From Chelativorans sp. YIM 93263 (lineage in GTDB: Bacteria; Pseudomonadota; Alphaproteobacteria; Rhizobiales; Rhizobiaceae): DNA of 64,000 bases. A program made the position numbers and the translations under genes. The stretch is taken from positions 98,242 through 162,241 of the forward strand of contig NZ_JAKCWP010000009.1 of NCBI RefSeq assembly GCF_028767125.1, in the 5' to 3' direction. Positions within the stretch are counted from its first letter, which is position 1. Each line of letters opens with the position of its first letter. Below are positions 29,219-38,341 of the stretch, piece after piece. The notes beneath the pieces are model-generated. The model was given only the letters and a program-made list of their open reading frames with translations. It ran no database searches and was not told the DNA's origin.

Positions 29219-29513
29219 ATGAAGGCGGCTCCTCCCGGAAAGCTACTTGTCGATACCCCCAAAATTCCCGGCGATCTACAAGGCCGAGGCGCAAGGCGGT
29301 GTGGACTTCCTCAACAAACTCAGGGGCAAAGATGACCTGGACTGGACCTTTCTTTCGCCTTCAGCCGCCTTTGTCCCCGGTGGGCGCACTGGCACCTTCC
29401 GCCTGGACAAGGACCAGCTCCTGACCAACGAGAACGGCAGCAGCATCTCCTTTGAAGATTTTGCCATTGCTCTCGCGGACGAAATCGAGACGTCCGGCAG
29501 CGTTTCACCGTAG
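29219..29513 (+). pseudogene. Truncated, frameshifted NAD(P)H-binding (SDR-like) protein
   Basis: Only the C-terminal part of an atypical SDR (NAD(P)H-binding, YwnB-like) protein is left: DLDWTFLSPSAAFVPGGRTG, then TFRLDKDQLLTNENG and ISFEDFAIALADEIE. The frame at 29219 (MKAAPPGKLLVDTP) runs into the wrong frame at the C5 run 29256-29260; removing one C joins it to PKFPAIYKAEA. The NAD-binding N-terminal half is absent, so the remnant cannot be a working enzyme. Confidence 0.8.
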
Positions 29514-29745
29514 GCTACTAAGCCCCAACCCTAAGCCTCAAAAATTGTGTGCGGCGGCTTGCTCGCAGCACCTTTGCACTACGCACCCTGCCTACGAAGG
29601 AGGCCAACGGCAGCTTTTTGTACCTCGCCTCGCGAGGTGCGAATGTGTCGCGCGACAAGCCAATGGCCATTTGGTCAAAAAATCCTAGCTATCATTCAAA
29701 GGATCGTATCACCCATTCAAGAGTTGGCCAGTGCAGGTTCCCCAA

Positions 29746-30174
29746 ATGAGCCATGGACACAACGAGACACAGGTTCCGGCGGTAACAGGCATCCGAGGGA
29801 AGTGCCCACGGTGCCAAGAAGGCGACCTGTTCGAAGGCTTTCTCAAGCTCGCTCCAAAGTGCAAGGTTTGCGGTCTTGACTTCAGCTTTGCCGATCCTGC
29901 GGACGGGCCCGCCTTCTTCGCAATGAGCATTGCTGCGGTACCCGCACTTGCTTTCGCTCTCTGGTTCCAGTTCACCTTCGAACCACCCATATGGGGCCAT
30001 ATGTTTACAACATTGCCGCTGACCGTCGGCGCATGCGTGCTGCTGCTAAGGCCGTTAAAGGGGTGGCTCGTCTGCTCCCAGTATTATCACAAGGCCGAAG
30101 AAGGTGTCATTGACCGTGAGTGGCATACCGCTGAGGCGCGTCGCCGGAAAAACGAAGGCTCCGGAAGCCATTGA
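29746..30174 (+). CDS. DUF983 membrane protein with zinc-ribbon
   Basis: 142 residues from the ATG at 29746 (GTG at 29731 possible). The N-terminus has a four-Cys ribbon, GKCPRCQEGDLF and CKVCGLDFSF, followed by two transmembrane helices (about 60-80 and 88-105) and a basic tail. This is the DUF983 layout. In alphaproteobacteria some DUF983 genes sit with cytochrome oxidase assembly genes, but here there is no such neighbour. Confidence 0.9.
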   Translation: MSHGHNETQVPAVTGIRGKCPRCQEGDLFEGFLKLAPKCKVCGLDFSFADPADGPAFFAMSIAAVPALAFALWFQFTFEPPIWGHMFTTLPLTVGACVLLLRPLKGWLVCSQYYHKAEEGVIDREWHTAEARRRKNEGSGSH

Positions 30175-30450
30175 TCCCACTGTAGTTCTGTAGCCTGCCA
30201 CAATTCGCGACCCAAAGTCCCTTACTTCACGGACCTAAAGTTCCATACCTGGACCGCCAGAAAGGGGATAACGAGGTCGGTCTGTGCGAAGAGAGGGTGG
30301 TAAGTATACGTCACCAAGTGGCAGTTAAATGCCCGGTGAATACAGACACGAGGAGAGCAATGCCGTGCACAGGCGCGATTAACGATTACTTCAACTCGTG
30401 CTGGACAGCCTGACACTGCGCGCTAGTATTGCTGGGCAAGGAGAGCTTCT

Positions 30451-30663
30451 ATGATCTCACAGATCGTCACCGTACTTCGTCCCGTTTGCGTAGCTGCGAC
30501 AATCGCACTCGCGGTCGTCTTGATTCTCTGTTTCTGGGGCTGGGAAGTTGTGTCTTGGGAAACGTTCTGGAAGTTGTTCTTCTCCTACGTCGCTCTTATG
30601 GTGGCTTCTACGTTGATTTGTTATATTGACGATCCTGCCCGACTCTCTGGCCGGCAGCAGTAG
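30451..30663 (+). CDS. Small two-helix membrane protein
   Basis: 70 residues with a good ribosome site (AAGGAGAG, 6 bases before the ATG). Two hydrophobic segments at about 10-30 and 38-58 around a short polar loop. No family recognised. It is the last gene before sequence with lower G+C and candidate transposon-end sites. The stretch 30175-30450 before it holds nothing I can name. Confidence 0.55.
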   Translation: MISQIVTVLRPVCVAATIALAVVLILCFWGWEVVSWETFWKLFFSYVALMVASTLICYIDDPARLSGRQQ

Positions 30664-30779
30664 CACCATCGTCCGTTGTCGGGACGGGAATGACCTCAAG
30701 ATTCAGTTCGGAACTTAGGCTCCTAGAGTCTGAACTTTGGGTCTCCCACCCCACCAACCCTGTGAAGGCGGGCATAGTT

Positions 30780-30889
30780 TGTCCCAAACTCACATATAAG
30801 TAACTGAAATCGTTAGATGTGAGTTGAAAAGCGGCAATGTGGTTTGTCCGCAATGGCAGCTTGGCGATGTCCCAAAACATCGGAGTGAG
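30780..30889 (+). repeat. Candidate left end of the Tn7-like element (TGTCC repeats)
   Basis: Three same-direction repeats of TGTCC followed by CAAA or GCAA occur at 30780, 30845 and 30869, with a 9-bp inverted repeat (30787-30795 with 30817-30825) between the first two. Tn7-like ends start with 5'-TGT and carry an array of TnsB sites reading inward, which fits position 30780 as the terminus. The third repeat also contains the CATCGG half-site found upstream of tnsA. The matching far end and a 5-bp target duplication were not found. Confidence 0.4.
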
Positions 30890-30907
30890 ATTGGGGGTCC
30901 GTTCAAT

Positions 30908-31285
30908 ATGGATGAAACTGCTGGAATACAATTTGAGGCTTGCCGCCGGCCGTTTTACGATTTCGAATGAAATGGGCCGTTTCGAGCTAGCAAGATGTAT
31001 GTCGATGAGCGAAGCAACATCGAAAACTTTATCGTACCAACTCTCAAACTGCGTATGGAGATGGGGTGGATTGGCCCCGTTGAGAGGCTGATCAATTTCT
31101 ACATGCCAACTATTCGAAAAATTTGTTCCGAGGAAACAATTTCTATTTTTGAAGAAGCAAAATTATGGCTCGAACGTGCCATCGAGCATGAGCGTATACA
31201 CGGAAAAAATAGCCTACTGAACTACGATCATCCGGTTTGCAGGAGAGCGTTAAAACGTATCGAGAAGAGTTCACATTCTCATTGA
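30908..31285 (+). pseudogene. Small unknown gene interrupted by an in-frame stop
   Basis: From the ATG at 30908 the frame reads MDETAGIQFEACRRPFYDFE, then a TGA (30968-30970), and stays open in the same frame from 30971 to 31285; an ATG at 30995 could restart it as a 96-residue protein. The second part has normal amino-acid variety (for example WIGPVERLINFYMP and EEAKLWLERAIEHERIHG). No family recognised. Lower G+C than the surroundings suggests transferred DNA. Confidence 0.35.
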
Positions 31286-31648
31286 GGTGGTCTGATCTTC
31301 ATCAATCATACTCGTTAGGTCATCCCGTTCATCAAAGCGAGAAGTTAGTATATCTCCACTACCCAGATCGGTGCCATAGTACCACGACTCTGTTGATACC
31401 GACCCATCAGGATGTGTAACAACAAGAATAGATCGCACGATGCATGTTTCTCGATATTTACTATCATAGACTAGGGACAGCTGCACATTGATTGCATTGG
31501 CGGCGGCGAGCGCCTGTGCTTCAGTGAAGAAAAAGCCAACAAGTCTACCAAGAGTGTCCCTTGAACACCACTTAATAATTCCCGATACCAAAACAGTAAC
31601 AGCGATTGGACCTCCGCGGCCGGCAATTTCCTTGGTTTGGTTATCCAT
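31271..31648 (-). CDS. Unknown small protein downstream of tniQ
   Basis: 125 residues with a strong ribosome site (GAGGAGCG about 5 bases before the ATG), 32 bases after the tniQ stop, so it may be the last gene of the transposon operon. The sequence alternates strands and one helix (FFFTEAQALAAANAINVQLSL) and has a Ser/Asp-rich C-terminus. No family recognised. Its 3' end overlaps the converging remnant by 15 bases. Confidence 0.6.
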   Translation of the reverse strand: MDNQTKEIAGRGGPIAVTVLVSGIIKWCSRDTLGRLVGFFFTEAQALAAANAINVQLSLVYDSKYRETCIVRSILVVTHPDGSVSTESWYYGTDLGSGDILTSRFDERDDLTSMIDEDQTTSMRM

Positions 31649-31680
31649 TCAACGCTCCTCTGAATTAAGATGCTGCCTAC

Positions 31681-33538
31681 TCACCGGTCGTGAGTGATTC
31701 GAATTAGCGTATTTTCGGCTGCATACCTGAAATAGAACCGGGCACCAATGATTACTGGATCGAAAGCTGGCTTGATTTCGACCGATTCCAGACGTGCTTT
31801 CATCCGCATGAAATGCTCCCCGCGCTCTTTGGCGAGATTCATAAGGGAGACATAGGATCGTTGGAACCGAGCCAAGTCCTCTGGCATGACGATCGTTTGC
31901 GGGCACCGATTGATCGGGTTCACCGCAGTGCGTGCGGGGAGATACCCGTGTTCGATCAAAGCTTTCACGACCTGCGTCTTCGTTCCCAATTGGTGCTCAA
32001 CTTCTCGAAGCGACAATCCGCCGTGGTCCTCGAGCATCGTTTTTTCGCGAAGCTCATCGGGGTCCACAAGCACCGCCATGTAGCCACGCTCGTTGGCATC
32101 ACGGAAAGCACGCTCCAGCTTACCCGCCAGCAATAAATCCAGGATCTCGACCGCTTTGCAGTTCGCCTTCCGAACGGCCTGAGGGACGCTGCACAACCCG
32201 TGTTCCTGGTCCGTCAACAGCTTCGTGTTCGCCAGCAGTCGGTCAAGAAACACGCTGATATCTTCGCGACGAAACCGGAACTGGAGACCATGTTCGGCTC
32301 CCGCCTTGACATGAGGAGCAAGGTAACCCCGGTCGACCAGGATACCCCAGTGAACCCGTGGTGCATTTACGAGTTTTCTGCGCCTCCTTCGCGGACACGG
32401 TGTCCTTGACCTCCGCAACAAATTCCGCGATCTCCTCAGCATCGAGCATGATGCGGGCATTGGCCAGCGTCGCAGTATCCTTGGAGAGGACATCCGCTTC
32501 GATGAGAAGCTTTCGCAGGCGCTTTGGGTGCACACCGAATTCCTTGGAGGCCGACTGCACCGAATGCCAGCGTCGATCTGTGATCGGGCCGAAGAGGTCA
32601 TCACCCGGGCCGAGAGGAAGGGTGTCAATCGCGTGCTCGCGGATCAGCTTTCGAACCGGGTCGTAAGCGGGGTCGTCGGAATCGTGTGCGAGCGTCTCGT
32701 ACAGACGACCGTAGAGCGCCCGTCCACCAACATCTCCGGTCTTGCCCCCGAAAGCGGCCTGCTTCTCCGACAGCCAGCTACGGATTCCATCCTCACCACA
32801 GGAGGTGATGGAAAAGCCGGCTGCCCCCGCCTGCCACCAATCGTCCCCGCTGAAGCTGCGGATCGGAGCCTTGAGGCCGCGCGTCACCACGGCACCCAAT
32901 AGCTCGGTGAACCTTGCGGCGACATAGAAGGGCAGGGCGTCGAGGAAGGGAGCGGCACCGACGTGTCCGTTAATCCGGTCGAGGAGATAATGTTCGAAAG
33001 CCGAAGGCTCGCGCACAACCGAACGCTTAGCCGCTTCCGGGATTTCCCAGCGGTCCACTTGCACCATCGCAGCAAAATCATGGATCATCGAAGGCTCCTG
33101 CTGCACGGAGCACTCGACAAGCGACACGTTGTGGACGTTACATGTCCGGATGAACGAGATCAGCCATTTCCTGCGGCCCCATGCCCGTGCCAGGGGGTGC
33201 TCATCCTGGCGGCGCATGTCTTCAGCCAGGCATTCGGGACAGAAACGCAGGCGGTTGCGGATCATCAGGTTCCGCGTCATCCGCTGGCCGTCGACTTGGT
33301 ACCCGTCCGCCGTTTTCAGGATCGCGCTGTCTCTGAGAGAACTCACGTCGATGTCTGCCAGATATGCAAGTCTCGAGAGGGCAGCGTCACGGCCATCCAC
33401 CACGTCCTGAAAGTTGAAGCCCAGATCGGCGCAGAAGTGGCGTGCTTCCAGGCGGCCGTTCATGGCCGCCAGTCTGGAGCAGAAGCTTGCCGGGGTTTCG
33501 CCGGAATGAAGACGGGTTCTGATAGTTAACTGGGTCAT
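31681..33538 (-). pseudogene. tniQ: TniQ/TnsD-family target selector, one-base frameshift
   Basis: Reading from the ATG at 33538 (GAGGAG 7 bases upstream) gives a TniQ N-terminal domain: ETPASFCSRLAAMNG, and a zinc-finger region RFCPECLAEDM with TCNVHNVSLVEC. After about 388 codons the frame is lost at a TTTT run on the plus strand (32374-32377, AAAA in the gene); skipping one A joins VSAKEAQK to LVNAPRVHWGILVDRGY and keeps a further 230 residues open, with helix-turn-helix-like segments that would bind the target site. Joined length is about 618 residues, typical of TnsD-like proteins. It could be a true mutation, slippage expression or a sequencing error. Confidence 0.88.
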
Positions 33539-33548
33539 GTCCGTCTCC

Positions 33549-34619
33549 TCAAACCTTTCGGCGGCGTTTCGGGGCAGGGGAGACCTCTTCGGCTGGACGA
33601 TCTCGGACAAGAGCAGCCGAAGGCTGAAGCATTTGCCAGTCGGCGCGAAGAAATACGTTCTCGTCCTCAGTACAACCGGAGAAGCGGCTGTAAGCCGCCG
33701 CGAAATGTCTCGCCTTCACCTGTCCGCCTGCAGCTTCATCGAACATCGCTTGCTCGATCGCGCCGCGGACGAGTTGAATTACAACGCCGAAGCGGCCGTA
33801 GGCGGCGTGGAGCAGGCGGTGGATGAACTCGTCTGGCAGGGCCGAGGCGAGCTGCATTTCGGCGTGCTTTGTCACCATGTGTTCGATCATCTTTCGTACG
33901 GAGACGGCGTCTTTCGCAAATTCCAGGTTGCTGAACTCGAAGATGCGGGATCTGCGCATCAGCTGCACATCGGATGAGACCAGGCGCGCGAGTGTCGGAA
34001 TACCAGACAGGATGAAACACACAGGCCAGTCCGGCTGTTGCATGACGTTCTTGATTGTATCCGACAGCTTTTGCCGTTCGGTGTCGTTCAGCGTGTTCAC
34101 GGCATGCTGCATCTCATCGATGTGAATGAACATCACCTTGCGAATCCGGATCTGCTGACGGACGAGCTCCCACACCATGTGTTCTTTGATTTCTCGGGAG
34201 AGGGGATATCCCAACGCCCTAAGTACTTCCCGCCCCAATTGCTTCAGCGTGCAAGGGGAGGGGGCCACGACGCTGATCAGGGGAGATGTCGAGATGCCAT
34301 AACGGTCCTGGTAGGGCTGAAATTCGGCTCTTTTCGCGATGATGCGTTTGAGAAGTGTCGTCTTCCCCGCCCCGGAATCTCCGATGACCACCAGCGCCGA
34401 CCCATCGCGGCGTACGCTGTCGTGCGAGCTGGCGGCATTCTGGATGAGCATCTCGATCTCAGTTGCAAGAGCCGCATCCGTTGGAGTGGAAACGTGCTTC
34501 GAGTGCAGCTTTGCAAGGCGTTCTGCCCGGTCACGTGTTTTGTCGGGCATTGCCGATCTCAGACGGGCGAGCGCCTCTGCGGCGTCTTCTGGAAAGTGGA
34601 TTTGTTCCAAAGTCTCCAT
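33549..34619 (-). CDS. tnsC: TnsC/TniB AAA+ transposition ATPase
   Basis: 356 residues. Walker A GDSGAGKTT at 80-88, Walker B MFIHIDEMQH near 168, and a sensor region CFILSGIPTLARLV. TnsC-type regulators form ATP-dependent filaments on target DNA and bridge TniQ to the TnsAB transposase. The C-terminal tail ends in a run of basic residues (PAPKRRRKV). Stop lies 10 bases before the tniQ start. Confidence 0.95.
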   Translation of the reverse strand: METLEQIHFPEDAAEALARLRSAMPDKTRDRAERLAKLHSKHVSTPTDAALATEIEMLIQNAASSHDSVRRDGSALVVIGDSGAGKTTLLKRIIAKRAEFQPYQDRYGISTSPLISVVAPSPCTLKQLGREVLRALGYPLSREIKEHMVWELVRQQIRIRKVMFIHIDEMQHAVNTLNDTERQKLSDTIKNVMQQPDWPVCFILSGIPTLARLVSSDVQLMRRSRIFEFSNLEFAKDAVSVRKMIEHMVTKHAEMQLASALPDEFIHRLLHAAYGRFGVVIQLVRGAIEQAMFDEAAGGQVKARHFAAAYSRFSGCTEDENVFLRADWQMLQPSAALVRDRPAEEVSPAPKRRRKV

Positions 34620-34640
34620 AATTGAGTTCCTTTCTCTTCA

Positions 34641-36896
34641 TCAGTCGTCGAACGACCAGTCATCAGTGCGACCGGCTTTATCGGATCCGTCGTCATCATC
34701 GGCGTAGGGTTCGACGTCCATCGCGTAAGGGGACGGTTGCGGTTCCGGCATTACAGGGGTGGCGCGAACGTGATCGTCGTCGGGATTGAGGTCGTCGACC
34801 GGTGGGTCTTCCCACCATCTTTCCGGAAGGGTGATGATTTCGCCACCCGGGGGCGCATGGACCTCACCGTCATCCATGATCTCGAATGTACGGAAGTGGG
34901 TACGATCGACTTCACGGAAGTATTCCCTGTTCATCACTGGTGAGCCAAGTTCGGCGCGTTGGGCAGCCATTTCGCCGTAGGCCCGGCATTCGGAAATTGC
35001 CTCGGCGACTACTGCTTGGGAAACACGGGCATTATCGGCGTGGACACGGGAGAGATGTTGGACGGCGGCAATCCATTCCCACACGCTGACGCCCTGAAAT
35101 CCGTCGAATCGTGGCAGGGCCGCCGCCCATCCGCCGCGCTCCTCGTGCCAGAACGAGATCTCGCCGAGATCGAAACGGTTCACGCGGATGTGGATGGAGG
35201 GATTTGCCTTCGAGGCCCGGATCTTTTGGAGCAACGGCGACTGGTAATGGATCCCGAGGAAGCGGACACCTTTGCTGCCAATTCTGCACTCGCAGTGGAC
35301 CCCGAAGATGCTCCGACGCTGAAATGGAGCTGGCGGTGGAGTGACCGGATCCCGCTTTGTCATGCGGAGCCACGCGTTGCGGGGCGTTTCGCCGGCAAGG
35401 CCCGTATGCGGCGTATTGTGATAGGCATCCACAATGGCGCGGACGAGAAGGCGGTTCAGTTCCTCCACGGAGATGGACGCGTTGCCTTCCGAGTCATAGT
35501 TACCCCGGAGCACGACGTTCGCAAATGTCTGTCCAGTGTACCAAGCGAGGAACCGCTGTCGAATGGTCAGGAACATCCGCTCCACGGTTCCCCGCAGGTG
35601 TGGCTTCCCTGAAGGCGGGATAACAGCGTTGCCGGTCAGCGCCAGAACCGTCGCCTTGAAAGAGTTGGCCACATAGGCAGCGCCGGCGTCCGTATAGACG
35701 CATTCCGGCGTGCCATGCATTTCCCAAGGCGTTTGGGCTCCCACTGCGTCTGCGATGTACTGCTTGTCATGGACCGCCATCTCCAATGTAGCGATGGACG
35801 ACTCCGCCGACGGCGGCTTGTCGATAAACCGCATTGCCAGAATGCAACGCGTTGCAACGTCAATCGCGATCGACAGCCAGACTCGGGCGGGTTTGATCGC
35901 TTCTTTTTCTTTTTCGGAAAGAGTGTTCCAGATGCCGATATCCATAAGGATCGTCATCAACTCCACTTCGTACTCATCCATCTCCACGCGCTGCAGAGGA
36001 CGTTCGACGTCGATGCCTGTCTGGGTGATCTGGAGCTTCCTTGTCGCGTAGTCCGTGCCCATTCTTCCGGCCAACACGAAAAAGTGGTCGAGTTTGTCGA
36101 TCATGGTTTCGAAGGTGCGGCGGCTCGGCGAACGGAGAGGTTCCAGGCCTTTCAGCGCCCGTTCCTTGTTCAGCAAAAACAGCTCCGCATTCATGTCTCT
36201 GAACAAGGTGGCCTTCGATGGCTTGTTCGAGCTGGCGTACCCCGCCGCCCACTTGCGGTGGATTTCAGTTTCCTCGGCCGTGAAACGCGACGGGCGCGTG
36301 CCGGGATACCGGTAGCCGTCTCGGAGAGAACGGGCGTCAAACCCGGCTTGCTCGTATCTTTTCAACCAGCGACGGAATGTGCGCGGCGATACGGCAGCGC
36401 GCCGTACTTCTTTGGTTCCTCCGCGAGGTTTCCTGCCCTTTGCGCACGCCTCGGCGTCATCGAGTTCCGTTTGCCGTGCACGCATGTATTCGGCGAGGGA
36501 TTCATCCGAGCGGGAGTAACGGCCTTCGGCTTCGAGGCGGAAGAAGTCATGGATCAGAGAATGTCGCCAGAGGATAGTATCTTGGACCTTCTCGCTCAGA
36601 TCAGTAACCGGAAGTGCGCTGTGTTCGGCGCGAACATGCGCGTCAGACCCGCGAAACCAGTCCGTGTCGACGTTCAGTTCTCCATCGGCGATCTTGCGGT
36701 AGACGAGTTCATGCGAGAAGTGCTCGACCAGTTCCGGGTTGTCATGGCGGCGGAAGACATGCCCGCTGGAACTTTTTCGGTCATACATGTACGCCGTGTT
36801 TCCGATCTTGATACGATCGTGCCGCCCGAAACGGTAAAAGGGAACAACCGGAGCGTGCGATCCGATGGATGCAATGGTGTTTTCAGCGAAGCTCAT
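34641..36896 (-). CDS. tnsB: TnsB-type DDE transposase
   Basis: 751 residues. N-terminal DNA-binding region with helix-turn-helix motifs (SPRTFRRWLKRYEQAGFDA near 170-190), then the Mu/TnsB-type RNase H core: likely catalytic D307 (VEMDEYEVEL), D403 (VYTDAGAAYV) and E439 (RGTVERMF), all present, followed by the beta-barrel and a Pro/Asp-rich C-terminal tail that would contact TnsC. It cuts the 3' ends and joins them to target. It overlaps the tnsA stop by 4 bases. Confidence 0.96.
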   Translation of the reverse strand: MSFAENTIASIGSHAPVVPFYRFGRHDRIKIGNTAYMYDRKSSSGHVFRRHDNPELVEHFSHELVYRKIADGELNVDTDWFRGSDAHVRAEHSALPVTDLSEKVQDTILWRHSLIHDFFRLEAEGRYSRSDESLAEYMRARQTELDDAEACAKGRKPRGGTKEVRRAAVSPRTFRRWLKRYEQAGFDARSLRDGYRYPGTRPSRFTAEETEIHRKWAAGYASSNKPSKATLFRDMNAELFLLNKERALKGLEPLRSPSRRTFETMIDKLDHFFVLAGRMGTDYATRKLQITQTGIDVERPLQRVEMDEYEVELMTILMDIGIWNTLSEKEKEAIKPARVWLSIAIDVATRCILAMRFIDKPPSAESSIATLEMAVHDKQYIADAVGAQTPWEMHGTPECVYTDAGAAYVANSFKATVLALTGNAVIPPSGKPHLRGTVERMFLTIRQRFLAWYTGQTFANVVLRGNYDSEGNASISVEELNRLLVRAIVDAYHNTPHTGLAGETPRNAWLRMTKRDPVTPPPAPFQRRSIFGVHCECRIGSKGVRFLGIHYQSPLLQKIRASKANPSIHIRVNRFDLGEISFWHEERGGWAAALPRFDGFQGVSVWEWIAAVQHLSRVHADNARVSQAVVAEAISECRAYGEMAAQRAELGSPVMNREYFREVDRTHFRTFEIMDDGEVHAPPGGEIITLPERWWEDPPVDDLNPDDDHVRATPVMPEPQPSPYAMDVEPYADDDDGSDKAGRTDDWSFDD

Positions 36897-37603
36897 CTGA
36901 AATCTCCTTGTGCTGCGGCAAGCACGTCGTGGTTCACGCGCACGTACGTGTGGCCACCGATGCGCGTGTGCAGAGAATCGCGCGCGACCGGTTCGAGGAC
37001 GCCCTCATCGATCAGGCACCAGAACGCAGTCCTGGCGAGGCCGGGATCCAACGCTGCTTTCAGCAGGTCGTGGACACGGACCAAGCCCTCGATTGTGGAG
37101 GCGATGCGCAGAAGCCTGGCGCAATCCTCCTCGTTGCGCATCCGCCGTGCCCTGAGTACATTTTCAGCGTTGTACACGCGCGCCCGGCTAATCTGCCTCT
37201 CGGTGAGGATGACCGCCTTGTCCGCGATGCGAGCCAGGCTCTGCCGCCGGATCAGCTCAATCTCGACGTCAAGGCGTGTTCGTCTGACGCGCCAGAAAGG
37301 CTTTACGGCATAGGCTACCCGGCAGCCGTCGTCGAACACCGCGAGAAGGTCAAAGGTGTGTTTGCGTTTCACCCTCTCATGGTCGACGTACCAGACCGCT
37401 TTCGGCTGCTCCCAGAGTTCGCGGACGTCACGTCTGGCCAGCAAGACCGTCATCGCTTTGGCCTCAAGGAGGCTTTCTGCGATCATGCTGCGGTTCGACG
37501 CGGCGTTTGCGACGCTAGCGCGCGCAGACGCCTTCGTTTTCCAGTCGAAACGTCGGGAAGCGTTAGAGTCTCCGGGCGGCACCCAAACTTGGGTCATGCT
37601 CAA
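36893..37603 (-). CDS. tnsA: TnsA-type endonuclease
   Basis: 236 residues (M3 at 37597 has the better ribosome site, GAGGT). The restriction-enzyme-like fold shows likely catalytic E47 (SLLEAK), D85 (HTFDLL) and K101 (YAVKP), and the motif RELWEQPKAVWY common to TnsA. It cuts the 5' ends of the element so that transposition is cut-and-paste. The C-terminal part carries a winged-helix-like segment for TnsB contact. First gene of the module. Confidence 0.9.
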   Translation of the reverse strand: MSMTQVWVPPGDSNASRRFDWKTKASARASVANAASNRSMIAESLLEAKAMTVLLARRDVRELWEQPKAVWYVDHERVKRKHTFDLLAVFDDGCRVAYAVKPFWRVRRTRLDVEIELIRRQSLARIADKAVILTERQISRARVYNAENVLRARRMRNEEDCARLLRIASTIEGLVRVHDLLKAALDPGLARTAFWCLIDEGVLEPVARDSLHTRIGGHTYVRVNHDVLAAAQGDFR

Positions 37604-37781
37604 GACCTCGTTCGCGCGGAAGGCACGGTATTTCGCACCCTCCTCCCGTGGTCTCGATCACCCGACCCGTGAACAGGTGGTCAGGACGCAGAAACGTCGT
37701 CGTCGAGGTAATGTTTCCCGACGCCAGGGCAATGCCCGCACGACGATCATGGAGATGTTTCAGAAAATGCCGTTCACTCAT
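37563..37781 (-). CDS. Possible small leader protein before tnsA
   Basis: 72 residues, AAAGGA 7 bases before the ATG. It overlaps the first 41 bases of tnsA in another frame, which would couple their translation. The text (FLRPDHLFTGRVIETTGG and a Pro/Arg tail) matches no family I know. It may be a regulator of the transposon or a chance frame. Confidence 0.35.
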   Translation of the reverse strand: MSERHFLKHLHDRRAGIALASGNITSTTTFLRPDHLFTGRVIETTGGGCEIPCLPRERGLEHDPSLGAARRL

Positions 37782-37837
37782 GAAGCTGTCCTTTCAATGC
37801 AATGCCGTTGATGCTTGATGAAAGGACGATCCGGACG

Positions 37838-37964
37838 CCGATGCTGGACATCGGCATGAACACATACCGATGTTTAGGCCTTCGCCGTGCGGTCGTCCCG
37901 CTCAAATATCGATATGCGTTTCGTCATGGTGTTTCGACCTGTGGCTGCCGATGGGGCGCATCGG
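37838..37964. promoter_or_regulatory. CCGATG-N5-CATCGG dyads upstream of tnsA
   Basis: The perfect dyad CCGATG-N5-CATCGG occurs at 37838-37854 and again at 37948-37964; a further CCGATG (37867-37872) pairs with the first CATCGG across 12 bases. Such arrays upstream of tnsA could be TnsB sites of the element's right end or operators for a dimeric repressor. A CATCGG half-site also lies in the candidate left end (30878-30883). Confidence 0.5.
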
Positions 37965-38341
37965 GAGGAGGCTTATGTCAGCATGAGGGAGGAAGATCAA
38001 GATCCCGAAACCGGCGGGATGTTCTCTACAAATGTCATGTGACGATTCGGCAACAGTGAGGTGTCCGGGCTTAAACTCTGTGCTTGCGGGATCTTGGGCG
38101 CATGGCGATCACGTGCAAGAAGGATACCCCCTATTTCCGCTTCCGCCCCCTACAAGCCGTCGAAGATTGGCTCGCCTATCCCTGTGGCTTCTACGAATCC
38201 GGAGCGGACGTGATATTGGCCGGACAAAAAGGTTGGTAAAGCTGATGGAATGTCCCAGACCGCCTTGGGCGCTCCGGATCAGGCTGAAATGTAAGGTGGT
38301 CGATCTCCAGCGCCCGTTCGAGATGTGCCCACGTTGCCGCT
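37965..38341. other. Short stretch without a recognised gene
   Basis: A 45-codon plus-strand frame (38102-38239, starting MAITCKKDTPYFRF) is open but has no convincing ribosome site or family; minus-strand frames overlap each other with no better claim. This stretch may contain the right boundary of the Tn7-like element. Confidence 0.35.

Larger units (their letters stand above)
31681..37603 (-). mobile_element. Tn7-like transposition module tnsA-tnsB-tnsC-tniQ
   Basis: Four consecutive minus-strand genes encode the heteromeric Tn7-type machinery: TnsA endonuclease, TnsB DDE transposase, TnsC/TniB ATPase and a TniQ/TnsD target selector. Gene order and tight spacing (4-base overlap tnsA/tnsB, 21 bases tnsB/tnsC, 10 bases tnsC/tniQ) are those of a single operon. 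No cas genes are present, so this is a TniQ-targeted and not a CRISPR-guided element. The ends are uncertain: possible sites lie at 30780-30889 and 37838-37964. tniQ has a frameshift, so present mobility is doubtful. Confidence 0.93.

Noticed and set aside
35715-37313. 532-codon plus-strand frame opposite tnsB/tnsA
   Set aside because: The minus strand encodes TnsB and TnsA with intact catalytic motifs; the plus frame is a GC-driven shadow.
31681-37603. CRISPR-associated transposon
   Set aside because: No cas genes, no repeat-spacer array anywhere in the window.
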